Part shown: positions 6,923-13,949 of the stretch, piece after piece
Layout of the letters: the number at the start of each line of letters is the position of its first letter
How positions within the stretch are numbered: position 1 is the first letter of the stretch
Source of the DNA: UBA11606 sp039188975
GTDB taxonomy: Bacteria > Actinomycetota > Acidimicrobiia > Acidimicrobiales > Aldehydirespiratoraceae
NCBI GenBank assembly: GCA_039188975.1
Contig: JBCCYT010000069.1
Coordinates: forward strand, 1 to 21,622
Length of the DNA: 21,622 nt
Direction: 5' to 3'
Made by a program: the position numbers and the translations under genes
Notes under the pieces: model-generated
The model's database searches: none
Told to the model about the DNA's origin: nothing
The model's input: the letters and a program-made list of their open reading frames with translations, nothing else

Positions 6923-8197
6923 TCAGCCCGCAGCGAGCGCGGCGCGGATCGTGTCGAGATTGTCTTCGATGAAGGTCTCCTGGTACTCCTCGAAGATCTC
7001 CTCGAATGTCTCCCACTGGCTGTTGCCACCACAGTCGAAGTTGTCGACAGCGAGCGCGATCTCCCATTCCTGGGCGTCAGCCAACGCCTCGGCGTCGGGT
7101 TCGGGGCCTCGGAAGAGCTCGTCGAGCTCTTCCTCGCTCAGCGCAGCGATCTCTTCTTCGGTGTAGTTCTCCCACGGGTCCTGGTAGTCGTCGAAGTTGT
7201 AGACCGTCTCCCACCGTTCGTTGAGCGCCTCGTAGATCTCGTCGACGGTCGCAAACGTGTGGCCCTTCCCGCTCATGCACTCGGCCCACTCCCGTTGCCA
7301 GGCAGCGACCCGGGGATCGGACTCGACCCGCTGGTAGAGCTCTTCGAAGGCGTCTTCCAGGGCGAGATACACGTTTTGTGTCTGCGCGAACTCGTTGGTC
7401 GCCTCGAAGGCCTCGCCCTGACAACCCTGCGGCTGGAACATCTCCGGGTTGTCTTCGAACATCTGATCGATCTCTTCTTCGGAGAGATTGCTGAAGTCGG
7501 GCTGTTCGCCGTAGAGGGCGTCGTAGTACGCCTGCTGCGCACCTTCGGACAACCCGTCGACGTACTCCTGGTTCGGGTCCGTGAACTCGCTGCCGTCAGC
7601 ACCGGCTTCGATCGCTTCTTCTTCACCGAACAGATCCCAGGTGAAGTAGCCAAAGCCATAGGTCTCCGCGTATTCGCGGGACTCGTAGTCGATGGTTTCG
7701 TCGACCCCACCGAAGCTGATCTGACTGCTGTAATCGACCGGGATGTACTCGAAGCCCTGTTCGGCCATGCACTCCGCGATCAGGGCTTGTGACTGACGTT
7801 CCTGGTCTTGCCACTGGGCTTCTTGATCAGCGATCGAGCTCTCGTCGAACGTCGGGAAGAGCATCTCGGTGATCTCTTCGACCGTCATGTCCTCAGCTGA
7901 CGTGGCGACGGTGTCGCCGTCATCGCTCGTGCTCTCACTGCTGGCATCGTCACCGTCGGCCGGTGGCGACGCGCTGCTGTCGGAGAGAGCGGTACCTGTG
8001 GCGCTGCTTTCGCCGTCGCTTGCCTCGGTGGCATCGGCGCGACTCTCGGCGTCGTCGGCCGCATCGGCGCTTTCCTCGGCCGTGTCGCCGGAGCCGACCT
8101 CCGCCGTTGCGTCACCGCTGTCGCTGGTGCTGCCGCAGGCGGCCGAAACAAGGGCCAGAAGCGCCGCGATTGCGACCCAGAACGTGTGCTTCTTCAT
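6923..8197 (-). CDS. Acidic lipoprotein A with C-M-x-x-x-G motifs, first gene of the export operon
   Basis: This 424-residue protein is a predicted lipoprotein: KK, a hydrophobic core (FWVAIAALLALV) and SAAC with the lipidated Cys at 21. A disordered linker of about 80 residues made almost only of Asp, Glu, Ser, Thr, Ala and Gly follows. The folded part is acidic and rich in aromatics. It carries two copies of A-E-C-M-x-x-x-G-(F/H) (ECMAEQGF at 142-149 and ECMSGKGH at 306-313) plus Cys 259 and 389, so two disulfides are possible. I do not recognise the fold. Its start is ATG 8197, where the n-region begins; a GTG at 8218 would add seven residues. The SD is weak (AAAGG 11 nt upstream). Only 3 nt separate it from the adaptor gene, so it is probably the substrate-binding, substrate or accessory partner of the exporter. 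Confidence 0.83.
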   Translation of the reverse strand: MKKHTFWVAIAALLALVSAACGSTSDSGDATAEVGSGDTAEESADAADDAESRADATEASDGESSATGTALSDSSASPPADGDDASSESTSDDGDTVATSAEDMTVEEITEMLFPTFDESSIADQEAQWQDQERQSQALIAECMAEQGFEYIPVDYSSQISFGGVDETIDYESREYAETYGFGYFTWDLFGEEEAIEAGADGSEFTDPNQEYVDGLSEGAQQAYYDALYGEQPDFSNLSEEEIDQMFEDNPEMFQPQGCQGEAFEATNEFAQTQNVYLALEDAFEELYQRVESDPRVAAWQREWAECMSGKGHTFATVDEIYEALNERWETVYNFDDYQDPWENYTEEEIAALSEEELDELFRGPEPDAEALADAQEWEIALAVDNFDCGGNSQWETFEEIFEEYQETFIEDNLDTIRAALAAG

Positions 8198-8327
8198 GAG
8201 AAAACCAACCTTTCGCACCGGGTAGACGCCTCAGCGGCTGGTTTGGTTCCATTCCCCGCAGTTTGATGCTGACGCCCACCGCTGGTGACGACGTTAGTCC
8301 CTCGCCACGGGGGCCGGGCCGCGCCGC
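8198..8327. other. 130-nt gap between the two lipoprotein genes
   Basis: No gene or RNA is recognisable here. On the minus strand a TAACGT box (8291-8296) could be the -10 of a promoter with an approximately 87-nt leader for lipoprotein A, but no matching -35 is visible, so read-through from lipoprotein B is equally possible. Confidence 0.3.
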
Positions 8328-9224
8328 TCAATCGGTGGCGTGGCTGTCGCAGTCCCACCCGTTGCCGGCCGCCAGCCACTCGCCGGCTTCGGCCAGGAGT
8401 TCATCGAGCAACTCGTCCATGTCAGCGAAGAACGCGTCGTCGACTGCGATGCTCTCGCTCGCCGAGCAGTCGACGACACCCCACTCAAGATCGCCGGATC
8501 CAATATCGCCGCCGAACTCAAGGTCGCCAAAGTCCAGATCACTGAAGTCAATGTCGCCAACGTCAGTGTCGCCAACGTCAAGACAGGCGAGCAGCTCATC
8601 GAGGTCGACCCCTTCGAGGTCGATGTCGATGAACCCGCCGTGGCTGATGTCGTGGTCGTCGTGTTCTGGCAAGTCGATGCCGTGCACCGCCAGGCATTCG
8701 GTGAGGTGGGCGTCGGCTTCGAGCCACTGCTCGGGGTCGGTGGTGTCAGGGCCGTCGACATCGGGGCTGTCGGTGTCGGGCAGGTCGGCCAGCGGCGGGT
8801 CGATCACCGACGCAGGCACCCCGGCTTCCGGGGCGTTCATTGGCTGATCAGCCTCAGCGGTGAGATCGACGCCGTCGGCTTCGAGCGGTGCAGCAGCCAC
8901 GGCAGAGGTTTCCACACCGTCGGACGAGCTCGGGCCCTGGACCGCCGTCGCGTCCATCTGTTCCGGCGTCGCAGTGCCGGTTGCGTCGGTGTCCGGAGTC
9001 CGTTCGACGATCGTTGCGCCGCTCGGGTCCTCGGAATCGGAGGCGGCCACCGCTGATGGGGATGCCTCAGCCTCGAGCGCGGCACCACGATCAGCTGCGG
9101 GTGCCGCGAGAGCGGCCGGGCCAGCCGTGGTCGTTTCGGTGCTGGCGGTCGAGCCACCGCAGGCGCTTGCGGCGAACGCCAGGAGCGCGGCGATGGCGAT
9201 CGAGTACGAGTTCGTCTTTCCCAC
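8328..9224 (-). CDS. Lipoprotein B with an Asp-rich five-residue repeat
   Basis: This 298-residue predicted lipoprotein has the signal SIAIAALLAFAASAC with Cys 22 as the lipidation site. It is close to the signal of lipoprotein A (AIAALLALVSAAC), so the two probably share ancestry at least there. A Thr/Ala/Asp/Pro-rich linker spans about 25-165. The distal part has LTECLAVHGIDL (173-184), matching the ECM-x-x-x-G motif of lipoprotein A. A five-residue repeat x-D-(V/F)-(G/S)-D runs at about 215-250, starting LDVGDTDVGDIDFSD, then two acidic helices and a WDCDSH end. The start is uncertain: GTG 9224 gives a standard lipoprotein signal, no in-frame ATG lies nearby and no SD is seen. It is followed by lipoprotein A after 130 nt and may belong to the same export locus. 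Confidence 0.75.
   Translation of the reverse strand: MGKTNSYSIAIAALLAFAASACGGSTASTETTTAGPAALAAPAADRGAALEAEASPSAVAASDSEDPSGATIVERTPDTDATGTATPEQMDATAVQGPSSSDGVETSAVAAAPLEADGVDLTAEADQPMNAPEAGVPASVIDPPLADLPDTDSPDVDGPDTTDPEQWLEADAHLTECLAVHGIDLPEHDDHDISHGGFIDIDLEGVDLDELLACLDVGDTDVGDIDFSDLDFGDLEFGGDIGSGDLEWGVVDCSASESIAVDDAFFADMDELLDELLAEAGEWLAAGNGWDCDSHATD
8521..8580. repeat. Degenerate 15-bp tandem repeat inside the lipoprotein B gene
   Basis: The 14-mer TGTCGCCAACGTCA occurs twice in tandem (8552-8565 and 8567-8580) with a 15-bp period, and weaker copies extend back to 8521. Each unit encodes five residues of the x-D-(V/F)-G-D repeat. The identity of the last two units suggests a recent duplication and possible copy-number variation between strains. 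Confidence 0.65.
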
Positions 9225-9313
9225 GGTGTCGGCATCGGCGCCAACGGCGCGATCGTGTAGCGCGTTCTGGCCGACGACCGAAGATTGAGCCCTGCGGCCC
9301 ACCACCACGCGCG

Positions 9314-10453
9314 CTACAGCAGGATCCGGAATGCAGACCGCACCTCGTCGACGAAGACCGCTGGCTGTTCCCATGCGGCGAAGTGACCGCCGGCATCGAG
9401 CTCATTCCAGTAGCCGATGTTCGTGTAGCGCTGCTCGGCCCAGCGGCGAGAGCAGCGAATGATCTCGTTCGGGAAGATCGAACAGCCGGTCGGGACGTCG
9501 ACGGTGCCCGACCCGAAGTCGGCGAAGCTCTCCCAGTAGAGGCGACCCGATGACGTGGCGCTGTTCGTGAACCAGTAGATCGAGATGTTGTCGAGGATCT
9601 GGTCGCGGGTGAGCGCGTCTTCGGGGTGGCCTTCATTGTCGGTCCACGCCCACATCTTCTCTGCGATCCAAGCAGCTTGCCCGGCGGGTGAGTCGGCGAG
9701 GGCGTAACCAAGCGTTTGCGGGCGGGTCGATTGCTGCTTGGAGTAGCCCGAGTCCCAACGGTCGTAGTGGCCGAGCGCAGCCAGCGCGGCCTGTTCCTGT
9801 TCGGTCGGGTTTTCGAGCGATTCGGGTGAGGGGCCGGCCACCGGCATGTTGGTGTGGATCGCTTGAACATTGCCGAGTGCCTGCATCCCGATGTATGTCG
9901 TGACGGCACCGCCCCAGTCGCCACCCTGCGCCACATAGCGGTCGTACCCGAGCCGCACCATGAGCGTGTTCCACGCCGTCGCAATCCAGCCAACCCCGCA
10001 ACCCGCCTCGGTGGGTTTCCCGCTCCAGCCGTACCCGGGCAGCGACGGGATCACGAGATGGAAGGCATCGTCGGCGATGCCGCCATGGTCGGTCGGATTG
10101 GTCAACGGGTCGATCACCGCCATGAACTCAGCGACCGATCCTGGCCAACCGTGGGTGAGGATCATGGGGGTTGCGTCCGCATGCGGCGACCGCACATGGA
10201 GGAAGTGAATGTCGACCCCGTCGATCTCGGTCAGGAAGTGATCGTGGGCGTTGAGCGCCGCTTCGAAGCGAGGCCAGTCGTAGCCCTCGGCCCAGTACGA
10301 GCAGAGTTCCTTGGTGTACGCGAGAGGGATGCCCTGGCTCCAATCATCGACCGGTTCAGCGTCGGGCCAGCGGGTTCGGGCCAGCCGCTGGCGGAGGTCG
10401 GCAACCTCGGCCTCAGTGACAGAGATCGTGAAGGTCCGAATCGCGTCGTTCAT
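9314..10453 (-). CDS. Epoxide hydrolase, alpha/beta-hydrolase fold, with N-terminal EHN domain
   Basis: This 379-residue protein has the usual length and layout of microsomal/juvenile-hormone-type epoxide hydrolases. The EHN domain lies at about 5-110 (VADLRQRLARTRWPDAEP). The oxyanion-hole motif HGWPGS is at 101-106. Nucleophile Asp 179 is in GGDWGG, and GYGWSGKP at 140-147 is a family motif. The charge-relay Glu is probably E330 in FPNE, 27 residues before the base His 357 in GGHFAAWE. The enzyme opens epoxides to diols through an Asp-ester intermediate; the natural substrate is unknown. It is probably cytosolic, as no signal peptide is seen. The ATG at 10453 fits the family N-terminus; a start 20 codons earlier adds unrelated residues. 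A candidate leaderless promoter lies just upstream. Confidence 0.93.
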   Translation of the reverse strand: MNDAIRTFTISVTEAEVADLRQRLARTRWPDAEPVDDWSQGIPLAYTKELCSYWAEGYDWPRFEAALNAHDHFLTEIDGVDIHFLHVRSPHADATPMILTHGWPGSVAEFMAVIDPLTNPTDHGGIADDAFHLVIPSLPGYGWSGKPTEAGCGVGWIATAWNTLMVRLGYDRYVAQGGDWGGAVTTYIGMQALGNVQAIHTNMPVAGPSPESLENPTEQEQAALAALGHYDRWDSGYSKQQSTRPQTLGYALADSPAGQAAWIAEKMWAWTDNEGHPEDALTRDQILDNISIYWFTNSATSSGRLYWESFADFGSGTVDVPTGCSIFPNEIIRCSRRWAEQRYTNIGYWNELDAGGHFAAWEQPAVFVDEVRSAFRILL

Positions 10454-10460
10454 CCCATCA

Positions 10461-10489
10461 TGGTTACCGAGCCCGAAATCTGCTCGCAA
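10461..10489 (-). promoter_or_regulatory. Candidate promoter for the epoxide hydrolase gene
   Basis: On the minus strand TTGCGA (10484-10489) is a -35-like box. After exactly 17 bp comes TAACCA (10461-10466), ending 7 nt before the ATG. The -10 lacks the final T, so this is weaker than the other examples. A perfect CTCAC-GCGCG-GTGAG inverted repeat (10491-10505) lies directly upstream of the -35 and could be an operator. Confidence 0.35.
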
Positions 10490-10551
10490 TCTCACGCGCG
10501 GTGAGTAATCCACGCCTCAGCGTCACTGACCGCAGGACCTTTTTCCGTGCC

Positions 10552-10580
10552 ACGACAAGCCCGAAAACCCTTGTTACGGT
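10552..10580 (+). promoter_or_regulatory. Promoter for a leaderless transcript of the GGDEF-EAL gene
   Basis: The -35-like ACGACA (10552-10557, matching GACA of TTGACA) and the -10 TACGGT (10575-10580) are 17 bp apart. The -10 ends 6 nt before the ATG at 10587, and no SD is present. Confidence 0.6.
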
Positions 10581-10586
10581 CACCGT

Positions 10587-12311
10587 ATGGCGGGTGACGA
10601 CCACTCAGAGCAAGGAGTCGCCGCTGATGCTGCATCTTCAGCCTCAGATGCTCTCCTCATCGTCGGCGATGCCGACACCGTTTGCTGGGCAAACGCAGCG
10701 GCGAACTCCTTGCTCGGGGTCGAAGATCTCATCGGCCACGATCTCTCATTGTTGATTGGTCTGCCAGCTGGCCGCTCCCTGCTCGAACTCCGCACGACGA
10801 CGCCCCATCGCATCCTGGGCACGATCCCCGACGGCACGCCGGACCCCCTCGAAGTCGAGCTGAGCATTGCCCCCGTCACCGACCGAGACGAGCAGTGGGT
10901 CGTCACCTTGCTGCCCATGCCCCGCAACAACCTCTCGATCCGAGAGCTGCTGCGACGGGCCAACGAAGACCGCCTGACGGGGCTCGACAACCGTTCCCAC
11001 TTCATCGAACAGGTCGACACCGCTTTTCGCGATGGCACGACCGCGCCGGCCGACTACCCCTATGCCCTCGTGATGCTCGACCTCGACGGGTTCAAGCGGA
11101 TCAACGACACCTGGGGGCACGAGGCCGGCGACGCCGTTCTCGTGCAGGTCGGGGACCGCATTCGCAATGCCTGTCGAGACGCCGACGTCGTCGCTCGGCT
11201 CGGGGGTGATGAGTTTGCGATCTGGTGCCGACGGCTTGCGACCGACGACACGAAGTCGTTCCTCGAACGGATTCGAGGAGTCTTCGACCAGCCGGTGCAG
11301 GTCGGCGATCTCGCCCTGTCGATCGCCGGGTCGATCGGCTGCACGACGACCGAGGTGCCCCGTAACAGCCTCGAACTCATGCGCGAGGCCGACATGGCCA
11401 TGTACGACGCCAAAGGCCGCGGCGTTGGTCTCATCTGTGTCTTCGACGAGCAGATGCGGGCCGATGCCCGCCGACGCATCACGCTCGAACGCGAGCTCCG
11501 GCGAGCGGTACCCACCGACGCGATGCAGCTCGCGTATCAGCCGATCCTGCGGGTGCACGATGGGGTTGTCGTCGGTGCCGAGGCGCTGGTGCGCTGGGAA
11601 CATGCTCGGCTCGGCACGCTTCCCCCGCGCGAGTTCTTCCCGATCCTCGACTCTGCTGCCCTCCGGGCCGATCTCGACACGGCGCTGATCCCCCGAACCA
11701 TCGAACAGCTGGCCGCATGGAACCAGGACCGCCGGGTCCCGTTGTCGGGGTGGGTGAACCTGTCACCCGTCTCGGTCGCGCTTCCGGTCATCGAGGCGAT
11801 CGGTCAAGCCCTGGACGACCATGCAGTGAGTGGCGAACATCTGGTGGTCGAGCTCGGCGAGTCGTCGTCGCTGCACGGCGTCGAGAGCACCGCGGCGCTC
11901 GAGCTCCTTCGTGATCTCGGGGTCCGGCTCGCGCTCGACAATTTCGGTCTCGGCCACGCCCAGATCGACCTCATTCCGCAGCTCGAGCTCGACTATGTGA
12001 AGCTCGACCGCTCCTTCGTCCAGGGAATCGCCGACAATGCGACCCGCCGGACACTCTGCCGTTCCGTCATCAACTTGGCCCAGGCACTGGGCACCCGAAT
12101 CGTTGCCGAAGGTATCGAGGAGGAGCGAGACCTGATCGCCGTGGCCGAGCTCGGTGCCGACCTCGTGCAGGGCTTCCACCTGGCTCGCCCCGGTCGAGTC
12201 GGCTCGATCCTCGGGGTCGACGACCTCGACGCGACGATCGACCTTCGCCCGTCGTCGGGACTCGGTGGAGGTCACACGCCGAACCCCATCCCTCCCCATT
12301 CGTCGTCGTGA
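10587..12311 (+). CDS. PAS-GGDEF-EAL cyclic-di-GMP signalling protein with an altered EAL site
   Basis: This 574-residue protein is soluble, with no TM segments. A PAS-like sensor (about 18-110, ALLIVGDADTVCWANAAANSLLG) precedes a GGDEF domain (about 125-290). The cyclase motif RLGGDEF (206-210) is intact, and RDAD (197-200) lies five residues before it, which is the inhibitory I-site, so diguanylate cyclase activity under product inhibition is expected. The EAL domain (about 310-545) keeps Glu 332 (EAL), Asn 391, Glu 422, Lys 472, Glu 508 and Gln 528. The metal-binding DDFG is D451-N452-FG, and loop 6 reads GLGHAQI instead of the usual GTGYSSL. Phosphodiesterase activity is therefore doubtful; the EAL half may bind c-di-GMP or act weakly. 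A Gly/Pro/Ser tail follows. The start is supported by the leaderless promoter. Confidence 0.93.
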   Translation: MAGDDHSEQGVAADAASSASDALLIVGDADTVCWANAAANSLLGVEDLIGHDLSLLIGLPAGRSLLELRTTTPHRILGTIPDGTPDPLEVELSIAPVTDRDEQWVVTLLPMPRNNLSIRELLRRANEDRLTGLDNRSHFIEQVDTAFRDGTTAPADYPYALVMLDLDGFKRINDTWGHEAGDAVLVQVGDRIRNACRDADVVARLGGDEFAIWCRRLATDDTKSFLERIRGVFDQPVQVGDLALSIAGSIGCTTTEVPRNSLELMREADMAMYDAKGRGVGLICVFDEQMRADARRRITLERELRRAVPTDAMQLAYQPILRVHDGVVVGAEALVRWEHARLGTLPPREFFPILDSAALRADLDTALIPRTIEQLAAWNQDRRVPLSGWVNLSPVSVALPVIEAIGQALDDHAVSGEHLVVELGESSSLHGVESTAALELLRDLGVRLALDNFGLGHAQIDLIPQLELDYVKLDRSFVQGIADNATRRTLCRSVINLAQALGTRIVAEGIEEERDLIAVAELGADLVQGFHLARPGRVGSILGVDDLDATIDLRPSSGLGGGHTPNPIPPHSSS

Positions 12312-12337
12312 CGGGGCCGCCACGATCGGCCTACCGT
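12308..12337 (+). promoter_or_regulatory. Promoter for a leaderless transcript of the DNA ligase gene
   Basis: GTGACG (12308-12313), overlapping the stop codon of the GGDEF-EAL gene, is a -35-like box. TACCGT (12332-12337) follows after 18 bp and ends 7 nt before the ATG at 12345. No SD is visible in the 33-nt gap, so the ligase gene probably has its own start of transcription rather than relying on the gene before it. Confidence 0.55.
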
Positions 12338-12344
12338 TCACCAC

Positions 12345-13436
12345 ATGCAGCTCCCGGTGACACCCCCGATCAAACCGATGCTCGCAAAGGCGATCGACGG
12401 TGTGCCCGAAAGCGGTGATCTTGCCTTCGAACCCAAATGGGACGGCTTCCGCTGCATCGTCTTTCGAGATGGGGATGAGATCCACCTGGGATCACGAAAT
12501 GAACGGCCCCTGACCCGCTACTTCCCCGAGTTGATCGAGCCGCTCCAGGAGTCCCTTCCGGACCAGTGTGTGGTCGATGGCGAGATCATCGTCAGGATCG
12601 GTGACCATCTCGGATTCGATGCGCTCCAGCAGCGCATCCACCCGGCGGAGTCGCGCGTGAACCGGCTGGCCACGGAAACCCCCGCTGAGTTCGTTGTGTT
12701 CGATGTGTTGGCGGTCAACCAAACCTCGCTGATGGACGAGCCGTTTCGCGATCGCCGCACGATCTTGGAAACGATCGGCGCGGGCTTCGAACCACCCATC
12801 CACCTCATTCCATCGACCCTTGATCGGGCCAAGGCGCACGCCTGGTACGTCGCGTTCGAGGGTGCCGGACTGGACGGCCTCATCGCGAAACCCCGAGACG
12901 GGACATACCAACCCAACAAGCGCTCCCAGTTCAAGGTCAAGCACACCCGTACGGCGGATGTGGTGGTCGCTGGCTACCGGATGCACAAAGACGGCAACGG
13001 CGTCGGTTCCTTGCTCGTCGGCCTGCATCCCGTCGATGAAACAGGCCGAGTCGGACGGCTTCAACACATGGGGGTCGCGTCGAGCTTCAAGGCGAGTATG
13101 CGAGAACAGCTGATGGAGTCGCTGGCTCCGTACATCACCGACGATCCAAACGAACACCCCTGGGGTGATTGGATGATCGCCGAGGCCCACGAGGATGGGC
13201 TCATGCCTGGCGCGCCGCATCGATGGTCAGGAGGGCGAGACACGAACGCATGGGTCCCGATGCGCTGTGAGCTCGTCGCCGAAGTCAAGTACGAGGCCGT
13301 GCTGAACGGGCGGTTCCGCGGTACGACCCGTTGGGTGCGCTGGCGAGGTGATCGGGATCCGTCGAGCTGCACCTACGATCAGCTCGAGGTGCCGGTGCCG
13401 ATCGGCATCGGCGATGTCCTTGCCGCGAAGGGCTAG
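12345..13436 (+). CDS. ligC: ATP-dependent DNA ligase, LigC type
   Basis: This 363-residue protein matches the size of mycobacterial LigC (adenylation plus OB domain, no polymerase, nuclease or DNA-binding extension). Motif I is FEPKWDGFR with the nucleophile Lys 31. Motif Ia is SRN (50-52), motif III VVDGEI (77-81), motif IIIa FVVFDVL (116-122), motif IV LDGLIAK (176-182, with Asp-Gly in place of the usual Glu-Gly), and motif V FKVKH (196-200). The OB domain covers about 205-355. Such ligases seal nicks using ATP, with roles in base-excision or alternative repair and as a back-up in end joining. No Ku, primase or nuclease gene accompanies it here. Its stop TAG overlaps the convergent receiver gene stop in the tetramer CTAG (13433-13436). 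Confidence 0.93.
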   Translation: MQLPVTPPIKPMLAKAIDGVPESGDLAFEPKWDGFRCIVFRDGDEIHLGSRNERPLTRYFPELIEPLQESLPDQCVVDGEIIVRIGDHLGFDALQQRIHPAESRVNRLATETPAEFVVFDVLAVNQTSLMDEPFRDRRTILETIGAGFEPPIHLIPSTLDRAKAHAWYVAFEGAGLDGLIAKPRDGTYQPNKRSQFKVKHTRTADVVVAGYRMHKDGNGVGSLLVGLHPVDETGRVGRLQHMGVASSFKASMREQLMESLAPYITDDPNEHPWGDWMIAEAHEDGLMPGAPHRWSGGRDTNAWVPMRCELVAEVKYEAVLNGRFRGTTRWVRWRGDRDPSSCTYDQLEVPVPIGIGDVLAAKG

Positions 13437-13852
13437 CGGCCCGAGAGCGGACCGGCCGGTACTGCACCGATCCAGAAGGCGTCGAGGCGCTTGACGAGGT
13501 CGTCGATCGCGCCGAGGCTCGACGGTTTCACGACGAAGGCATTCGCACCGACGTCGTAGGCGGCTCGATGGTCTCTGGGATCATCGGAGCCAGACAACAT
13601 GACCGCCGGTACGTACCGGGTCCGCTGATCCGCGCGGAGCGCCTGGACAAAATCAAGTCCTGACTCTCCCGCCAACTTGAGGTCGACCAGCGCCATGGTT
13701 GGTGTCGGACCATCCGCAAAGCGCGCAAGTGCCGACGCCACATCACTGACCAGGTCGATGTGGGCAGCTGATCCCACCCGTTCGAACGCCGAGGCGATCA
13801 AGGTCTGATCGAAGGGGTCGTCGTCGAGCACGAGAACAATGGGATCCGCCAT
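13433..13852 (-). CDS. Stand-alone receiver RR3 (Rcp1-like response regulator)
   Basis: This 139-residue protein is a single receiver domain without an output domain. The acidic pocket is LDDD (9-12), the phospho-acceptor Asp 57 (LVDLKL), the switch Ser 87 (LSGSDD), and Lys 109 in VVKP. It is clearly a paralogue of RR2: both share DDDPFDQ-x-LI-x-SAF-x-RVGS, SGSDDP, AAY-x-VGANA and LDAFW, and their key residues even have identical numbering. Such proteins act as phosphate shuttles or protein-binding switches. The ATG at 13852 is preferred over an upstream start at 13882, because the extra ten residues do not fit the fold. No SD is present; a TACTGT box ends 9 nt before the ATG. A 97-nt gap separates it from the PAS-GAF kinase gene before it. 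Its stop overlaps that of the ligase gene. Confidence 0.9.
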   Translation of the reverse strand: MADPIVLVLDDDPFDQTLIASAFERVGSAAHIDLVSDVASALARFADGPTPTMALVDLKLAGESGLDFVQALRADQRTRYVPAVMLSGSDDPRDHRAAYDVGANAFVVKPSSLGAIDDLVKRLDAFWIGAVPAGPLSGR

Positions 13853-13861
13853 GAGCGAGCC

Positions 13862-13867
13862 ACAGTA
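13862..13867 (-). promoter_or_regulatory. Possible -10 box (TACTGT) of the RR3 gene
   Basis: On the minus strand TACTGT ends 9 nt before the RR3 ATG, and no SD is found. No good -35 is visible at 17-18 bp. RR3 might therefore have its own transcript or be read from the kinase gene. Confidence 0.3.
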
Positions 13868-13949
13868 GCCACATCGCCTCACGCTGGGTAGCTATGCCGC
13901 CACTCATCACGTTGGGTGGTTGTCGGGGCCAGTGCGTTGTCCGTCGACC

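Noticed and set aside
8521..8580. CRISPR or other non-coding repeat array
   Set aside because: The 15-bp units keep the reading frame of lipoprotein B with no spacers, so this is a protein repeat.
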